64,000 bases of DNA. It comes from Clostridium sp. 1001271B_151109_B4. Its GTDB lineage: Bacteria; Bacillota; Clostridia; Clostridiales; Clostridiaceae. The DNA lies in contig NZ_JADPBQ010000009.1 of the NCBI RefSeq assembly GCF_015670405.1, positions 11,157 to 75,156 of the forward strand, in the 5' to 3' direction. Position numbers and translations under genes: made by a program. Each line of letters begins with the position of its first letter. Position 1 is the stretch's first letter. The notes under the pieces are model-generated. The model was not told the origin of the DNA. It did not search any database and worked only from the letters and a program-made list of their open reading frames with translations. This document shows positions 19,010 to 27,474 of this stretch, in pieces.

Positions 19010-19054
19010 AAATAAATGAGATGTGTAATTATAATTTACATATCTCATTTATTT
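19010..19054 (+). terminator. Intrinsic terminator after AraC gene
   Basis: A 19-base stem (19010-19028 with 19036-19054, one G-U pair) starting directly at the AraC stop and ending in TTTATTTTA. Confidence 0.85.
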
Positions 19055-19319
19055 TAATCTACATATTTTAACGATTCAACTATTTGAACACTTTTCAATT
19101 TATAGTACATTTCAAAACTTACAAACAATCTAAATAGACACCACTACAAAACTAATTGTGTATTTACTTCTTCTAGATGGATTTCTCAATTATTCCCAAA
19201 TTAACTTATATAAATATTTTACGTCATTTATTAGATTTTAAAAGATTTTTTTGTCTAAGTAACTAACTTTTTATCTTTGAATATACTAATTAATATAATT
19301 ATGAAATAAGGAGTAACAT
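19055..19319. other. AT-rich intergenic region before ytaF
   Basis: Between the AraC terminator and ytaF I see no gene. It must contain the ytaF promoter; a TATAAT lies at about 19295-19300, but no -35 element convinces. GGAG lies 6 bases before the ytaF ATG. Confidence 0.5.
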
Positions 19320-19958
19320 ATGTTTATATTTTCTTCTATTTTGTTAGCATTTTCAGCAAGTTTGGACAGCTTAATTATTGGGATTGCTTATGGAATAAAA
19401 AAAATTAGAATCAAATTTAGTATAAATATAATAATAGCATTAATAGTTACTTTAGGTACATTTTTATCTATGCTTCTTGGTGCTATATTAGGCAAATTCA
19501 TCCCTGGGTATATCTGTAATTATATAGGTGCAATACTTTTAATTGCAGTAGGTATTTGGATGACAATAGATTATTATAAAGATCAAAAATCACTTTGTAG
19601 TGACACACCTGATAGTGATGATATAGATAATGATTTAATAGATTCTTTAAATTATGACGAAATATTAACTAAAAACAAAACAGCAGACATAGATGGTTCT
19701 GGTAATATCGAATTAAAAGAAGCTGTTTCTCTAGCATTAGCTTTAAGTATAAATAATTTTGCATTAGGTATTGGGGCAAGTATGTCCGGAATCAGTATTC
19801 CTCTTACAACTGTTTTTACATTTATATTTAGTGTTTTAATTTTAATAGTTGGTTTAAAAATAGGTAACAGTTTCCTTTCTGAAATTTTTGGTAAATACTC
19901 TGGATTATTATCTGCATTAATAATAATTTTAATGGGTATTTTCCAACTAATTTTCTAA
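19320..19958 (+). CDS. ytaF: YtaF, sporulation-associated membrane protein (MntP superfamily)
   Basis: A 212-residue protein with six hydrophobic segments in two repeats of three, the LysE/MntP-like layout; SASLDSLIIGIAYGIKKI opens the first repeat and ALSINNFALGIGASMSG the second. The hydrophilic linker (about 84-132) contains a full EF-hand-like loop, Asp123-Ile-Asp125-Gly-Ser127-Gly-Asn129-Ile-Glu131 with Glu134 at position 12, suggesting cation binding. YtaF is tied to sporulation in Bacillus/Clostridium; transport activity is unproven. A terminator follows the gene. Confidence 0.85.
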   Translation: MFIFSSILLAFSASLDSLIIGIAYGIKKIRIKFSINIIIALIVTLGTFLSMLLGAILGKFIPGYICNYIGAILLIAVGIWMTIDYYKDQKSLCSDTPDSDDIDNDLIDSLNYDEILTKNKTADIDGSGNIELKEAVSLALALSINNFALGIGASMSGISIPLTTVFTFIFSVLILIVGLKIGNSFLSEIFGKYSGLLSALIIILMGIFQLIF

Positions 19959-19992
19959 CTTTTAAAGTAATTAATAAAATAATTTTAAAGAT

Positions 19993-20056
19993 AAAAAAGA
20001 AATATTATATCTACGAAAATCAAGAAAATTTTCCATTGATATAGTATTTCTTTTTT
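19993..20056. terminator. Bidirectional terminator between ytaF and pentapeptide gene
   Basis: A 19-base stem (19993-20011 with 20038-20056, one wobble) with A-run on the left and T-run on the right, between two converging genes. Confidence 0.85.
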
Positions 20057-20079
20057 TAATCTTATCTTAAATTAAATAT

Positions 20080-20724
20080 TTATACTAATTCTTTTTTTAT
20101 CATTCTTATAATATAACTTATTGTATAAAAATCTCTATCAATTTTTGACTTAATTTTATCAAATCCTTGAATCAATTCACTCTCGCTAAAATTTTCTAAT
20201 AAAATCATTAATGTTAATGTGTTAATTCCACCATCTTTAGTATCAAATATTCTTGAATTTTTAACAAATTTATTTTCCATGAAACCTTGTAAAGCAGTAT
20301 TTAATTCAGTGCTTAACTCCATTACTGGCATTTCATCGAAAATTCTTACACCATCTAATTCTTTATTGAAATTTATAGTCTTTTCTAATTTACATCCTAA
20401 AAATATTGTATTTTCGAATATGGCTTCTTTAAAATCTGCACCATCTAAATTTGCACCCTCAAAAATAGCATTTTTGAATTTTGCATTTTTGAATTTGCTA
20501 TTTTTTAAATTAGTTCCAATAAATTCTGTTCCTTCAAAACTTCCCCTAATAAAACTACAAGTTTTAAAATGAGCGCCTCTAAAAGTTGCAAAATTAAAAT
20601 TAGAATTTGCAAAATTGCAATTATAGCAATTACTTCTTTTAAAGTTTTTATACATAAAGTTCTTATCTTTTTTTTCTATATTATTATAATGAAAATTTTC
20701 GCTTCCGCTATTGTCTTTTGCCAT
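20080..20724 (-). CDS. Pentapeptide-repeat protein
   Basis: A 214-residue protein. Residues about 28-115 are made of pentapeptides of the A(D/N)LXX type (CNFAN, SNFNF, ATFRG, AHFKT, CSFIR, GSFEG, TEFIG, TNLKN, SKFKN, AKFKN, AIFEG, ANLDG, ADFKE, AIFEN, TIFLG), which fold as a right-handed four-sided beta-helix. Phe dominates the central position. The C-terminal 100 residues are helical and unfamiliar. Some relatives mimic DNA and protect gyrase (Qnr-like), but the interrupted repeat is short and no such claim is supported here. GAGGAG precedes the ATG. Confidence 0.85.
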   Translation of the reverse strand: MAKDNSGSENFHYNNIEKKDKNFMYKNFKRSNCYNCNFANSNFNFATFRGAHFKTCSFIRGSFEGTEFIGTNLKNSKFKNAKFKNAIFEGANLDGADFKEAIFENTIFLGCKLEKTINFNKELDGVRIFDEMPVMELSTELNTALQGFMENKFVKNSRIFDTKDGGINTLTLMILLENFSESELIQGFDKIKSKIDRDFYTISYIIRMIKKELV

Positions 20725-20851
20725 CTTTTTCTCCTCTTACTATATAGTATATCCTACAATCTTATATACTTTTAGAACAAAAGTCAATTATATTTTCTAT
20801 ATTTTTCAAATGAATATTAAATTTTATGTGAGAAATAATAATATAGATGTT

Positions 20852-20867
20852 TATTATTGAAATAATA
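20852..20867 (+). promoter_or_regulatory. Palindrome overlapping the rubrerythrin promoter/leader
   Basis: TATTATT-GA-AATAATA is a perfect 7-2-7 inverted repeat ending four bases before the AGGAGG of the reverse rubrerythrin gene. It resembles, without matching, the PerR box consensus (TTATAATnATTATAA), and rubrerythrins of this kind are PerR-controlled in C. acetobutylicum. A PerR or Fur-family operator is plausible but unproven. Confidence 0.4.
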
Positions 20868-20886
20868 TTAAGGAGGTTTTTTTTAA

Positions 20887-21429
20887 TTGAAAAAATTTAT
20901 TTGTACAATATGTGGGTACGTTCATGAAGGCGATACACCCCCAGAAGTCTGTCCAGTATGTAAAGCTTCAGCTAGTAAATTTGAAGAAATGAAAGGTGAT
21001 ATGGCTTGGGCTGATGAACATAGAATTGGCTTAGCTGAAGATGTTGATCCAGAAATTATTGAAGGCTTAAGAGCTAATTTTACTGGAGAATGTACAGAAG
21101 TTGGTATGTACTTAGCAATGTCACGTGCTGCAGATCGTGAAGGTTATCCAGAAGTTGCAGAAGCATATAAAAGAATTGCTTATGAAGAAGCTGATCATGC
21201 TAGTAAATTTGCAGAAATGTTAGGTGAAGTTGTTTCACCAAGCACTAAAGCTAACTTACAAGCAAGGGTAGAAGCTGAATTTGGTGCTTGTGATGGAAAG
21301 AAAAAACTTGCTACATTAGCAAAACAACACAACTTAGATGCTATCCATGATACAGTTCACGAAATGTGTAAGGATGAAGCAAGACATGGAAAAGCATTTA
21401 AAGGTTTATTAGATAGATATTTTAATTAA
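20887..21429 (+). CDS. Reverse rubrerythrin (oxidative-stress peroxidase)
   Basis: A 180-residue non-haem iron protein with the rubredoxin domain at the N-terminus (Cys6, Cys9, Cys22, Cys25) and the four-helix diiron domain after it, with EADH (101-104) and EARH (162-165) as ligand pairs; this inverted order defines reverse rubrerythrin, which reduces H2O2 and O2 in clostridia. The start is TTG, shown by AGGAGG ten bases upstream and by the lack of an ATG. It is followed 25 bases on by a DUF1540 gene, probably in one transcript. A palindrome just upstream may be its operator. Confidence 0.95.
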   Translation: MKKFICTICGYVHEGDTPPEVCPVCKASASKFEEMKGDMAWADEHRIGLAEDVDPEIIEGLRANFTGECTEVGMYLAMSRAADREGYPEVAEAYKRIAYEEADHASKFAEMLGEVVSPSTKANLQARVEAEFGACDGKKKLATLAKQHNLDAIHDTVHEMCKDEARHGKAFKGLLDRYFN

Positions 21430-21454
21430 TAATTTATTTTAAGGAGATATTAAA

Positions 21455-21772
21455 ATGGCAAAAATTAATTGTGATGTATGTAATTGTTCATATAATAGTT
21501 CAGGAATTTGTTGTTCAAATCGTGTTGATATAGGTGGAATGGCTTCATCTGCTGAAAATAATACATGTTGTGGATCATTCTTAGATAAAAAAAATTATAG
21601 TGACCTTACTAATTCTTCAGAAACTTCAGGTCCTTGTGATTGTTTAGTTTGTAAAGTAAGTAGTTGTGAGCATAATGAAAATTGTCTTTGTACCCTTTCT
21701 TCTATTCAAGTAAACGGAGCTAACGCAAATCTTTATACTGAAACTAACTGTGGAAGTTTCGATAAAAAATAA
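21455..21772 (+). CDS. DUF1540 cysteine-rich protein (two repeats)
   Basis: A 105-residue protein built of two similar Cys-rich units (about 4-44 and 60-101), each with C-x-V-x(0-1)-C-x-Y/C and a later C-G-S-F: INCDVCNCSYNSSGICCSN ... CCGSF, and CDCLVCKVSSCEHNENCLC ... CGSF. This is the DUF1540 arrangement, presumed to bind metal. It sits directly behind reverse rubrerythrin, which suggests a role with iron or redox stress; that link is by context only. AAGGAGA precedes the ATG and a terminator follows. Confidence 0.85.
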   Translation: MAKINCDVCNCSYNSSGICCSNRVDIGGMASSAENNTCCGSFLDKKNYSDLTNSSETSGPCDCLVCKVSSCEHNENCLCTLSSIQVNGANANLYTETNCGSFDKK

Positions 21773-21778
21773 TAATTT

Positions 21779-21813
21779 AGGCAAATGATATCTATAACTT
21801 TTATCATTTGCCT
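21779..21813. terminator. Bidirectional terminator, DUF1540 / TPR genes
   Basis: AGGCAAATGATA and TATCATTTGCCT form a 12-base perfect stem followed by TTTTA on the plus strand, between converging genes. Confidence 0.88.
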
Positions 21814-21823
21814 TTTATGTACT

Positions 21824-22714
21824 TTATTCTATTTCTCTATTTTTTTCATTTTCTTCTAAATCAATAATTAAATTTTTAATTTCTTGACTATCAATACTAT
21901 CATCAATTATTTCTTTAAAGTATTCAATAGCTTCACTATTTCTACCCTGTCTTAATAATTCATAAGCATATTCTTCAATAATTCTATTATCTTCCGGTTC
22001 TAATGTATTTGCTTTTATTAAATACTCCTCAATAAAATCATATTTTTTCAAAGCTTTATAACATATTGCTAATGCAAAATAATTTTCACCATCATTATTG
22101 TTTATTTCTATAGCCTTATTAAAATACTTAATTGCTTTTTCGAAATTTTTATTATTCGCTTCATATATCCCAAGCCCTGTATAAGATCTCCCGCATTTAT
22201 CATTTGCTTTGATTGATTCTACTAACGCTTCTTTGGCTAATTCACTATTATTTAAATCTATTAAATATGTCCATCCAATTATACATTTAAAGTTTGCAAT
22301 TTGTATATTATCACATTCATATTTTTCTATATAATCAATACATCTATTTATTGCATCTATATAAAGCTTTTCTCTAATGTCTAATTCAACTAAAAAAGTA
22401 TTAGCTAAATATTGTTCTTCTTCTTCCATTAAAACTCTCTCAAAGCATCTTCTACTTTCAGCATAAAGGCCTAACTCTAATAAAGCTTCTCCTTTTACAT
22501 TATATCCATAAACAATATAATCACAACCTAATTCAAATGCTAAATCTATAGCTGCAATTGCCTCCTCAAAGTATCCTTGAACTAAATAACAATGTCCAGT
22601 ATATATTAAATATTCTGGATTACCATTCTTTTTAAATCCATCATTTGCATATTTCATAGCTTCTTGAACATTACAAGCTAAAATTTCATTAAATGTTTCT
22701 TCAATATTTTCCAT
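21824..22714 (-). CDS. Tetratricopeptide-repeat protein
   Basis: A 296-residue all-helical protein composed of TPR units from about residue 30 to 290; the best are YLIYTGHCYLVQGYFEEAIAAI, SYTGLGIYEANNKNFEKAIKYF and YFALAICYKALKKY. No signal peptide or membrane segment, strongly acidic. TPRs mediate protein-protein contacts, so it is a scaffold or adaptor of unknown partner. Single gene. Confidence 0.85.
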   Translation of the reverse strand: MENIEETFNEILACNVQEAMKYANDGFKKNGNPEYLIYTGHCYLVQGYFEEAIAAIDLAFELGCDYIVYGYNVKGEALLELGLYAESRRCFERVLMEEEEQYLANTFLVELDIREKLYIDAINRCIDYIEKYECDNIQIANFKCIIGWTYLIDLNNSELAKEALVESIKANDKCGRSYTGLGIYEANNKNFEKAIKYFNKAIEINNNDGENYFALAICYKALKKYDFIEEYLIKANTLEPEDNRIIEEYAYELLRQGRNSEAIEYFKEIIDDSIDSQEIKNLIIDLEENEKNREIE

Positions 22715-22835
22715 GATTTCTTCTTCCTTATCTAATTATTTATATTAATTATTTTTGCCATATTTTACATAGTTTATAATTATGTAATATTTTATTTTTC
22801 TTTCTTTAAAAATTATAAAACTAATATGCAACAAA

Positions 22836-22869
22836 AAGCTATCTTTTATTATATATTAAAAGATAGCTT
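22836..22869 (-). terminator. Intrinsic terminator after PHP gene
   Basis: On the minus strand AAGCTATCTTTTA pairs with its complement over a short AT loop and is followed by TTTTT (22836 side), 16 bases past the stop of the gene at 22885. Confidence 0.88.
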
Positions 22870-22884
22870 ACAAATTAATTTTAT

Positions 22885-23664
22885 TTAAATTTTAAATTCA
22901 GTATTTTTATCATAGGTATCAGCTTTTAGTAAATATCTTTTTAGTACCTTTGAAGAAAATATTTTAAAATTAAGCGCGGAGTTTATTTCAATAGTATAAT
23001 CATTGTTTTTGATACACTCTTTAAGCTCTTTAACTGTTTTACATTCCTTATTTAAACTAGTATATATTCCTCCAAGTTGAACTGGAGTATGACTATCACT
23101 GCCAGTTATTATATTTAAACCTAGCTCTTGAGACAAATTAATTACTTCATCTCTTGCAACTGCCTCTCCTTTTTTAAATATATCCTTTCCATTTAAATCT
23201 AATGCATCAAGTCTTTTTAATAATTCATGAGGCTGCTTACATAACTTATGTCCTCTTCTACATGGATGTGCACCTATTTTTAGCAAATTAAATACTTCTG
23301 CTAAATCCAATAATTCTTCTAAATCAATTAAGTTTTCCTTTTCTCTAAAAGCTTCAAGAGACTTATATATATTTACTATACTTTCTCTATCACCACAAAG
23401 TATCACATGACCTTTGTTTTTCACACTTACTTCCATAGCTGGAAATACTGAAATACCCTCTACAATATATCTATCTCCATCATAAGTATAATTTTTTTCT
23501 AAAAAATCATAAATTACTAAAAAATCTTTTGCATTAAAATGCTCACATAAAACTATAGCATCTAATCCATTATCCTTTGAAAAGTATATCTCATTCATGA
23601 AAAAATCTTTATTAAAATCTTTCCGCTTGCTTAACAAACCATGGACATGAAAATCCACATTCAT
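22885..23664 (-). CDS. PHP-domain metal-dependent phosphoesterase
   Basis: A 259-residue PHP-family protein. Ligand motifs: VDFHVHGL (His6, His8), LCEHFNA, PAMEVSVK, KIGAHPCRRGH and the final GSDSHTPVQLG. The order is that of stand-alone TrpH/YciV-like or PHP-C hydrolases of nucleotides or sugar phosphates. Substrate unknown. Not close to the YcdX-type protein at 9474. The ATG is preceded by AGGGTGTG. Confidence 0.85.
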   Translation of the reverse strand: MNVDFHVHGLLSKRKDFNKDFFMNEIYFSKDNGLDAIVLCEHFNAKDFLVIYDFLEKNYTYDGDRYIVEGISVFPAMEVSVKNKGHVILCGDRESIVNIYKSLEAFREKENLIDLEELLDLAEVFNLLKIGAHPCRRGHKLCKQPHELLKRLDALDLNGKDIFKKGEAVARDEVINLSQELGLNIITGSDSHTPVQLGGIYTSLNKECKTVKELKECIKNNDYTIEINSALNFKIFSSKVLKRYLLKADTYDKNTEFKI

Positions 23665-23769
23665 TTATTTTTCACACCCTCAATTAATTTATACTTTTAA
23701 GGTAAAATAACCTATATTCATTAATATATTAGTCTGACTTCTTTTATGTTAATTAATATGATAAAATTT

Positions 23770-24519
23770 TTAATAATTTACTTCCTTCATACAAAGCCCC
23801 TTTGCTGGTGCTTTTACTGCCAGTTCACTTCTTTGTTTAGATTCAAGCATTTTTTTAACCTCTTGAGGTTCTATTTCTCCCTTAGCAACCTTTAATAATG
23901 TTCCACTTAAAATTCTGACCATATTTATCAAAAATCCATTGCCGTTATATTCTATTTTAATAATATTATCTTTTTCTGTAATATCAATATAATTAATAGT
24001 TCTAACAGTAGACTTTTTTGATTTCTCTTTTACTGCACTAAATCCTTTAAAATCATGAGTTCCAACAAGATATTTACTAGCCTCTTTCATTTTTTCAATA
24101 TTTAATTGTCCCTCAACATGATACGCATATTTCTTCATAAAAACATTTGCAAATTTATTATTATCAACAGTATATACATAAGTCTTTGAAATTGCATTTA
24201 ATCTTGAATGAAATCTTTCACTTACCTCTCTTAATGATATAACTGATATATCTTCTGGTAAAAATTCATGTAAATACTTTGACATATCTTTAATATTTTT
24301 ATCACTATTAGTTTTAAAGTTTGCAGTATACTTATCTGCATGAACTCCTGTATCTGTTCTTCCACATCCAATTACTTGAATGTCTTCTCCCATCATTTTA
24401 GATAGAACATTTTCAATTTTTCCTTGAATAGTAGATACATCTGTTCCTTTTATATTTTGTTTTTGCCATCCCTTATATCTTGATCCATCATATTGAATTG
24501 TCATTCTTATATTTCTCAT
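23770..24519 (-). CDS. truA: tRNA pseudouridine(38-40) synthase TruA
   Basis: A 249-residue enzyme that isomerises uridines 38-40 of the tRNA anticodon arm. The catalytic Asp is Asp56 in GCGRTDTGVHA; the C-terminus has the NGFLINMVRIL motif. Length is normal. The gene upstream (24574-25179) is on the same strand with a gap of 54 bases and may share a transcript. In many clostridia truA follows ecfT; that is not the case here. Confidence 0.97.
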   Translation of the reverse strand: MRNIRMTIQYDGSRYKGWQKQNIKGTDVSTIQGKIENVLSKMMGEDIQVIGCGRTDTGVHADKYTANFKTNSDKNIKDMSKYLHEFLPEDISVISLREVSERFHSRLNAISKTYVYTVDNNKFANVFMKKYAYHVEGQLNIEKMKEASKYLVGTHDFKGFSAVKEKSKKSTVRTINYIDITEKDNIIKIEYNGNGFLINMVRILSGTLLKVAKGEIEPQEVKKMLESKQRSELAVKAPAKGLCMKEVNY

Positions 24520-24573
24520 ACTTTATCTCTCTTTTCTTTAAATTTAAACATCAGTCTAGTTAACTTCAATTAT

Positions 24574-25179
24574 CTATCTCTTCTTAAGTTTAAAGCCTTC
24601 TTTGTAGTTAACAACTTTAACATTAAGTACATTTAATAATTTTTCTAAACTTTTAACTTGATTTATATATTCAATCTTTCCACTAGCAAGTAAAGTATTA
24701 ATATTATTTATAATATCTTGTTTTTCAGCCTCCCCTAATCTTCTCTTTGTTTTAATTACGCATCTATTTATAAATGTTAGTGTTTCCCAAATTTGTTCAT
24801 TTGTTATTTTACTAAAATCATTTATTACCCTTGTATATCCAACTCGTCTATTCTTAGGAGGATATGCTTCTTTGAAAAATTCTAAAAAATAATTTATTTC
24901 TTTAGGATCTTTATTATCAACAAATTTTCCTAATGCTGATTTTAGTTGATTTTTTAAATACATTATAGTATTCGCCTTTACTATTGTATTCATTTCTTCT
25001 ATACTTTTATAGATTATAGTATATATTTCTTGAATTTTATCACTTTCTAAACCGTCTTTAGCTAGAGGTTTTACTTTTTCTATTACTTCTAATATATTCT
25101 TTTTAGAATTTAATTCTTTTTCATATATTTTGCTCAAAATTTCTTTTCCTGTCATATCTTTTAAATTACTCTCTTCCAT
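24574..25179 (-). CDS. Hypothetical helical protein
   Basis: A 201-residue, Lys/Glu-rich protein without Cys, signal peptide or membrane helix; predicted by eye to be almost all alpha-helix, basic at the C-terminus (YKEGFKLKKR). I do not recognise a domain. It is probably co-transcribed with truA downstream. Confidence 0.7.
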   Translation of the reverse strand: MEESNLKDMTGKEILSKIYEKELNSKKNILEVIEKVKPLAKDGLESDKIQEIYTIIYKSIEEMNTIVKANTIMYLKNQLKSALGKFVDNKDPKEINYFLEFFKEAYPPKNRRVGYTRVINDFSKITNEQIWETLTFINRCVIKTKRRLGEAEKQDIINNINTLLASGKIEYINQVKSLEKLLNVLNVKVVNYKEGFKLKKR

Positions 25180-25221
25180 CTTCCGTTTCCTACCTTAATT
25201 TTTTTCTTTCATCAATAAAAT

Positions 25222-25257
25222 ATTGATATGATACTATAAACATAGCATCATATCAAT
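25222..25257 (-). terminator. Intrinsic terminator after patatin gene
   Basis: A 16-base stem (25222-25237 with 25242-25257) and four-base loop; the single A-C mismatch on the plus strand is a G-U pair on the minus strand, followed there by ATTTTATTG. It lies 30 bases beyond the patatin stop. Confidence 0.8.
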
Positions 25258-25286
25258 GTTTATTCTTATATTAATATTTTAATTAA

Positions 25287-26240
25287 CTAATGTCTATTTC
25301 TATTTATTAGTTCTTTATTATACTCTTCATGCTTTTCTATTAATTTTCCAATATTTTTTCCTTTAATCATATCAATTATCATTGGTGCAAGTACAGTTAG
25401 TGCATCTCTATAACCAAGTTCAATATGCTGATTTAATACACTTGGTCTAATATTCAAAGAACCAATCCCCTCTATAAGCTCTAATTGTGTTGATGGATAT
25501 ATTTCAATAATATTTGTATTTTCAAAACCATTTCTATTAAGTTCTTCCCTATAAGACAAATGAACTACTATAATAATATCACAATTATGCTCTTTCAGTG
25601 GAGCAATTGGAACATTATCTACATTAGATTCTTTATATTGTGGGTTATTTACCCCACCATCAGCATATCTATACTCATTAATTTCAATTGGTTTAAATAA
25701 AAATGGTACTGCACACGATGCTATACAAATATCCAAGGCCTTCTTATCGTCATAATCATTAAGCTTAAAATATTCAGGTTTTCCTAAATCAATATTATAA
25801 GCACAAGCATATAATATCTTTTTACTTTGCCTAATCAAATTAAAATCAACATAATCTTCAATAAAGCTTTTTATACCACTCTGTGATAATAACCCAATAT
25901 CATTTTTTTTAAATAAGTCAGCTAACTTTTTTTCTTTATCTATAGTACCATCTCTTTTAATTAATTTTCTTATATTAATATCTCTTATTTTATTTTCATT
26001 ATTAATAAATCTTGAGTAAGAAATATTAGACCAACTTTTATCCATAACATTTCCATCGTTCATAGAAAGCATAAGACCATTAATTGTACCTATTGATGTA
26101 CCTGAAACTACACTAACCCTTCTTATTATATCCAATTCCCAGAGTGCTTTAAAGACTCCAGCTTCATATGCCCCCTTAGCCCCACCTCCAGCTAAAACTA
26201 ATCCAATATTTAAATCAAATAATTTTTCAACATCTATCAC
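25287..26240 (-). CDS. Patatin-like phospholipase
   Basis: A 317-residue serine lipid acylhydrolase. Oxyanion-hole motif GGGAKG at 18-23, nucleophile Ser49 in GTSIG, catalytic Asp194 in DGGVNNP: the complete Ser-Asp dyad. No signal peptide, so it acts inside the cell or at the inner membrane face, like YjjU/RssA relatives. Substrate unknown. The M19 dipeptidase gene is 40 bases upstream on the same strand. Confidence 0.92.
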   Translation of the reverse strand: MIDVEKLFDLNIGLVLAGGGAKGAYEAGVFKALWELDIIRRVSVVSGTSIGTINGLMLSMNDGNVMDKSWSNISYSRFINNENKIRDINIRKLIKRDGTIDKEKKLADLFKKNDIGLLSQSGIKSFIEDYVDFNLIRQSKKILYACAYNIDLGKPEYFKLNDYDDKKALDICIASCAVPFLFKPIEINEYRYADGGVNNPQYKESNVDNVPIAPLKEHNCDIIIVVHLSYREELNRNGFENTNIIEIYPSTQLELIEGIGSLNIRPSVLNQHIELGYRDALTVLAPMIIDMIKGKNIGKLIEKHEEYNKELINRNRH

Positions 26241-26280
26241 CTTAGCTCATCATCCTTCATCCTAATACTAATTGTATACC

Positions 26281-27291
26281 TTATAATAATTCCTTATATA
26301 AGTTCATTATATTCTTAAAAAATATCTTTTCTACTTCTTCATAAGTAAAACCATTTTTTAATAGTGACTCTGCTAACAATTGAATTTGTGACGCATCTTT
26401 AATTTCTAAAGTACTTTGTATTCCATCAAAATCCGTTCCTAATGCAATAACATCTATTCCGCCTACATTTTTAATATGCTTAATATGTTTTACCAAATCC
26501 TCTATATAAGTAAATGTTAAACCTGTATAAGGTGTTGGCATAACAAAACTTGAACAAAAGTTAATCCCCGTAACTCCACCTTTATTAGCTAACTTCTTTA
26601 TCATATCATCAGTTAAATTTCTAACAACATTTGTAACGGCTCTTGCATTACTATGACTTGCTACAAATGGTTTTTTACTATATTTTAAAACATCATAAAA
26701 TCCAGCATCTGACAAATGTGATACATCCACTATAATCCCTAATCTCTCCATCTCTCTTAACAATTCAACTCCAAAGGCTGTAAGCCCAAATTCAGTATTA
26801 GGAGTTATAAAATCTGGTTTTTCAGTTATATTTCCGCATGTATCAATCTTAAATTTAAAATTTGGAAAACCTACTCCATTTATATGATTCCATGTTAATG
26901 TTATAAGCCTGACCCCCTGCTCATAAACAGTTTTTAAATTTGTTAAAGAACCTTCTAATGCTCCTGCATCTTCTATAGTTAATAATGCACCTATTTTTTT
27001 TTCATTAGTACAACTATCTATATCTTCATAAGAATAAACTGGCTTAATTATATCTCTATTTTCCTCTAACTCTTCATGATAAACTTGTATCATCTCTTGC
27101 AAAGTTTTATAAGGATTTTTATATTTTTCTATATCTATAAACATTGCAAAATTTTGAAGTAGATAGTCGCCTTTTATTAGTTTATTTAAATCTACATGTA
27201 AATTACTTTCTTTTAAACTATACTTTTTCCCTAAGAGTCTATTTTCATATATTTCTCCTATCGTATCACAATGCATATCAATAACTTTCAT
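26281..27291 (-). CDS. Membrane dipeptidase-type peptidase (M19 family)
   Basis: A 336-residue zinc dipeptidase of the renal dipeptidase family. Ligands are visible as DMHCDT (HxD near the N-terminus), TIEDAGAL (bridging Glu), DVSHLSD and ASHSNARAV, and the late GTDFDGI. Such enzymes split dipeptides, including D-containing ones. The longest frame begins six bases earlier at 27297, but GGAGG is only three bases from that ATG and nine from this one, which also gives the usual MKVIDMHCDT start. Probably co-transcribed with the patatin gene. Confidence 0.92.
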   Translation of the reverse strand: MKVIDMHCDTIGEIYENRLLGKKYSLKESNLHVDLNKLIKGDYLLQNFAMFIDIEKYKNPYKTLQEMIQVYHEELEENRDIIKPVYSYEDIDSCTNEKKIGALLTIEDAGALEGSLTNLKTVYEQGVRLITLTWNHINGVGFPNFKFKIDTCGNITEKPDFITPNTEFGLTAFGVELLREMERLGIIVDVSHLSDAGFYDVLKYSKKPFVASHSNARAVTNVVRNLTDDMIKKLANKGGVTGINFCSSFVMPTPYTGLTFTYIEDLVKHIKHIKNVGGIDVIALGTDFDGIQSTLEIKDASQIQLLAESLLKNGFTYEEVEKIFFKNIMNLYKELL

Positions 27292-27431
27292 TTCCATTCC
27301 CCTCCAACTTTATCACTACCTTAATTATATCATATATAACTTCATATGAAAAAAGCAGCATCCCCATTCCCTAATAACTTATAAAATACAATAACCATTA
27401 AATTGATTTTATATTTTTATAATAACAAAAA

Positions 27432-27463
27432 AAGTTGTTACATCCGTAAGAATGTAACAACTT
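27432..27463 (-). terminator. Intrinsic terminator after phosphoglucomutase gene
   Basis: AAGTTGTTACAT pairs with ATGTAACAACTT across eight bases; on the minus strand it is followed by a run of seven T. Twelve bases from the pgcA stop. Confidence 0.93.
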
Positions 27464-27474
27464 CTACCTTTATA

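Noticed and set aside
20080-20724. Qnr-type gyrase protection by the pentapeptide protein
   Set aside because: The repeat block is short, has no Qnr loops, and is followed by an unrelated helical domain.
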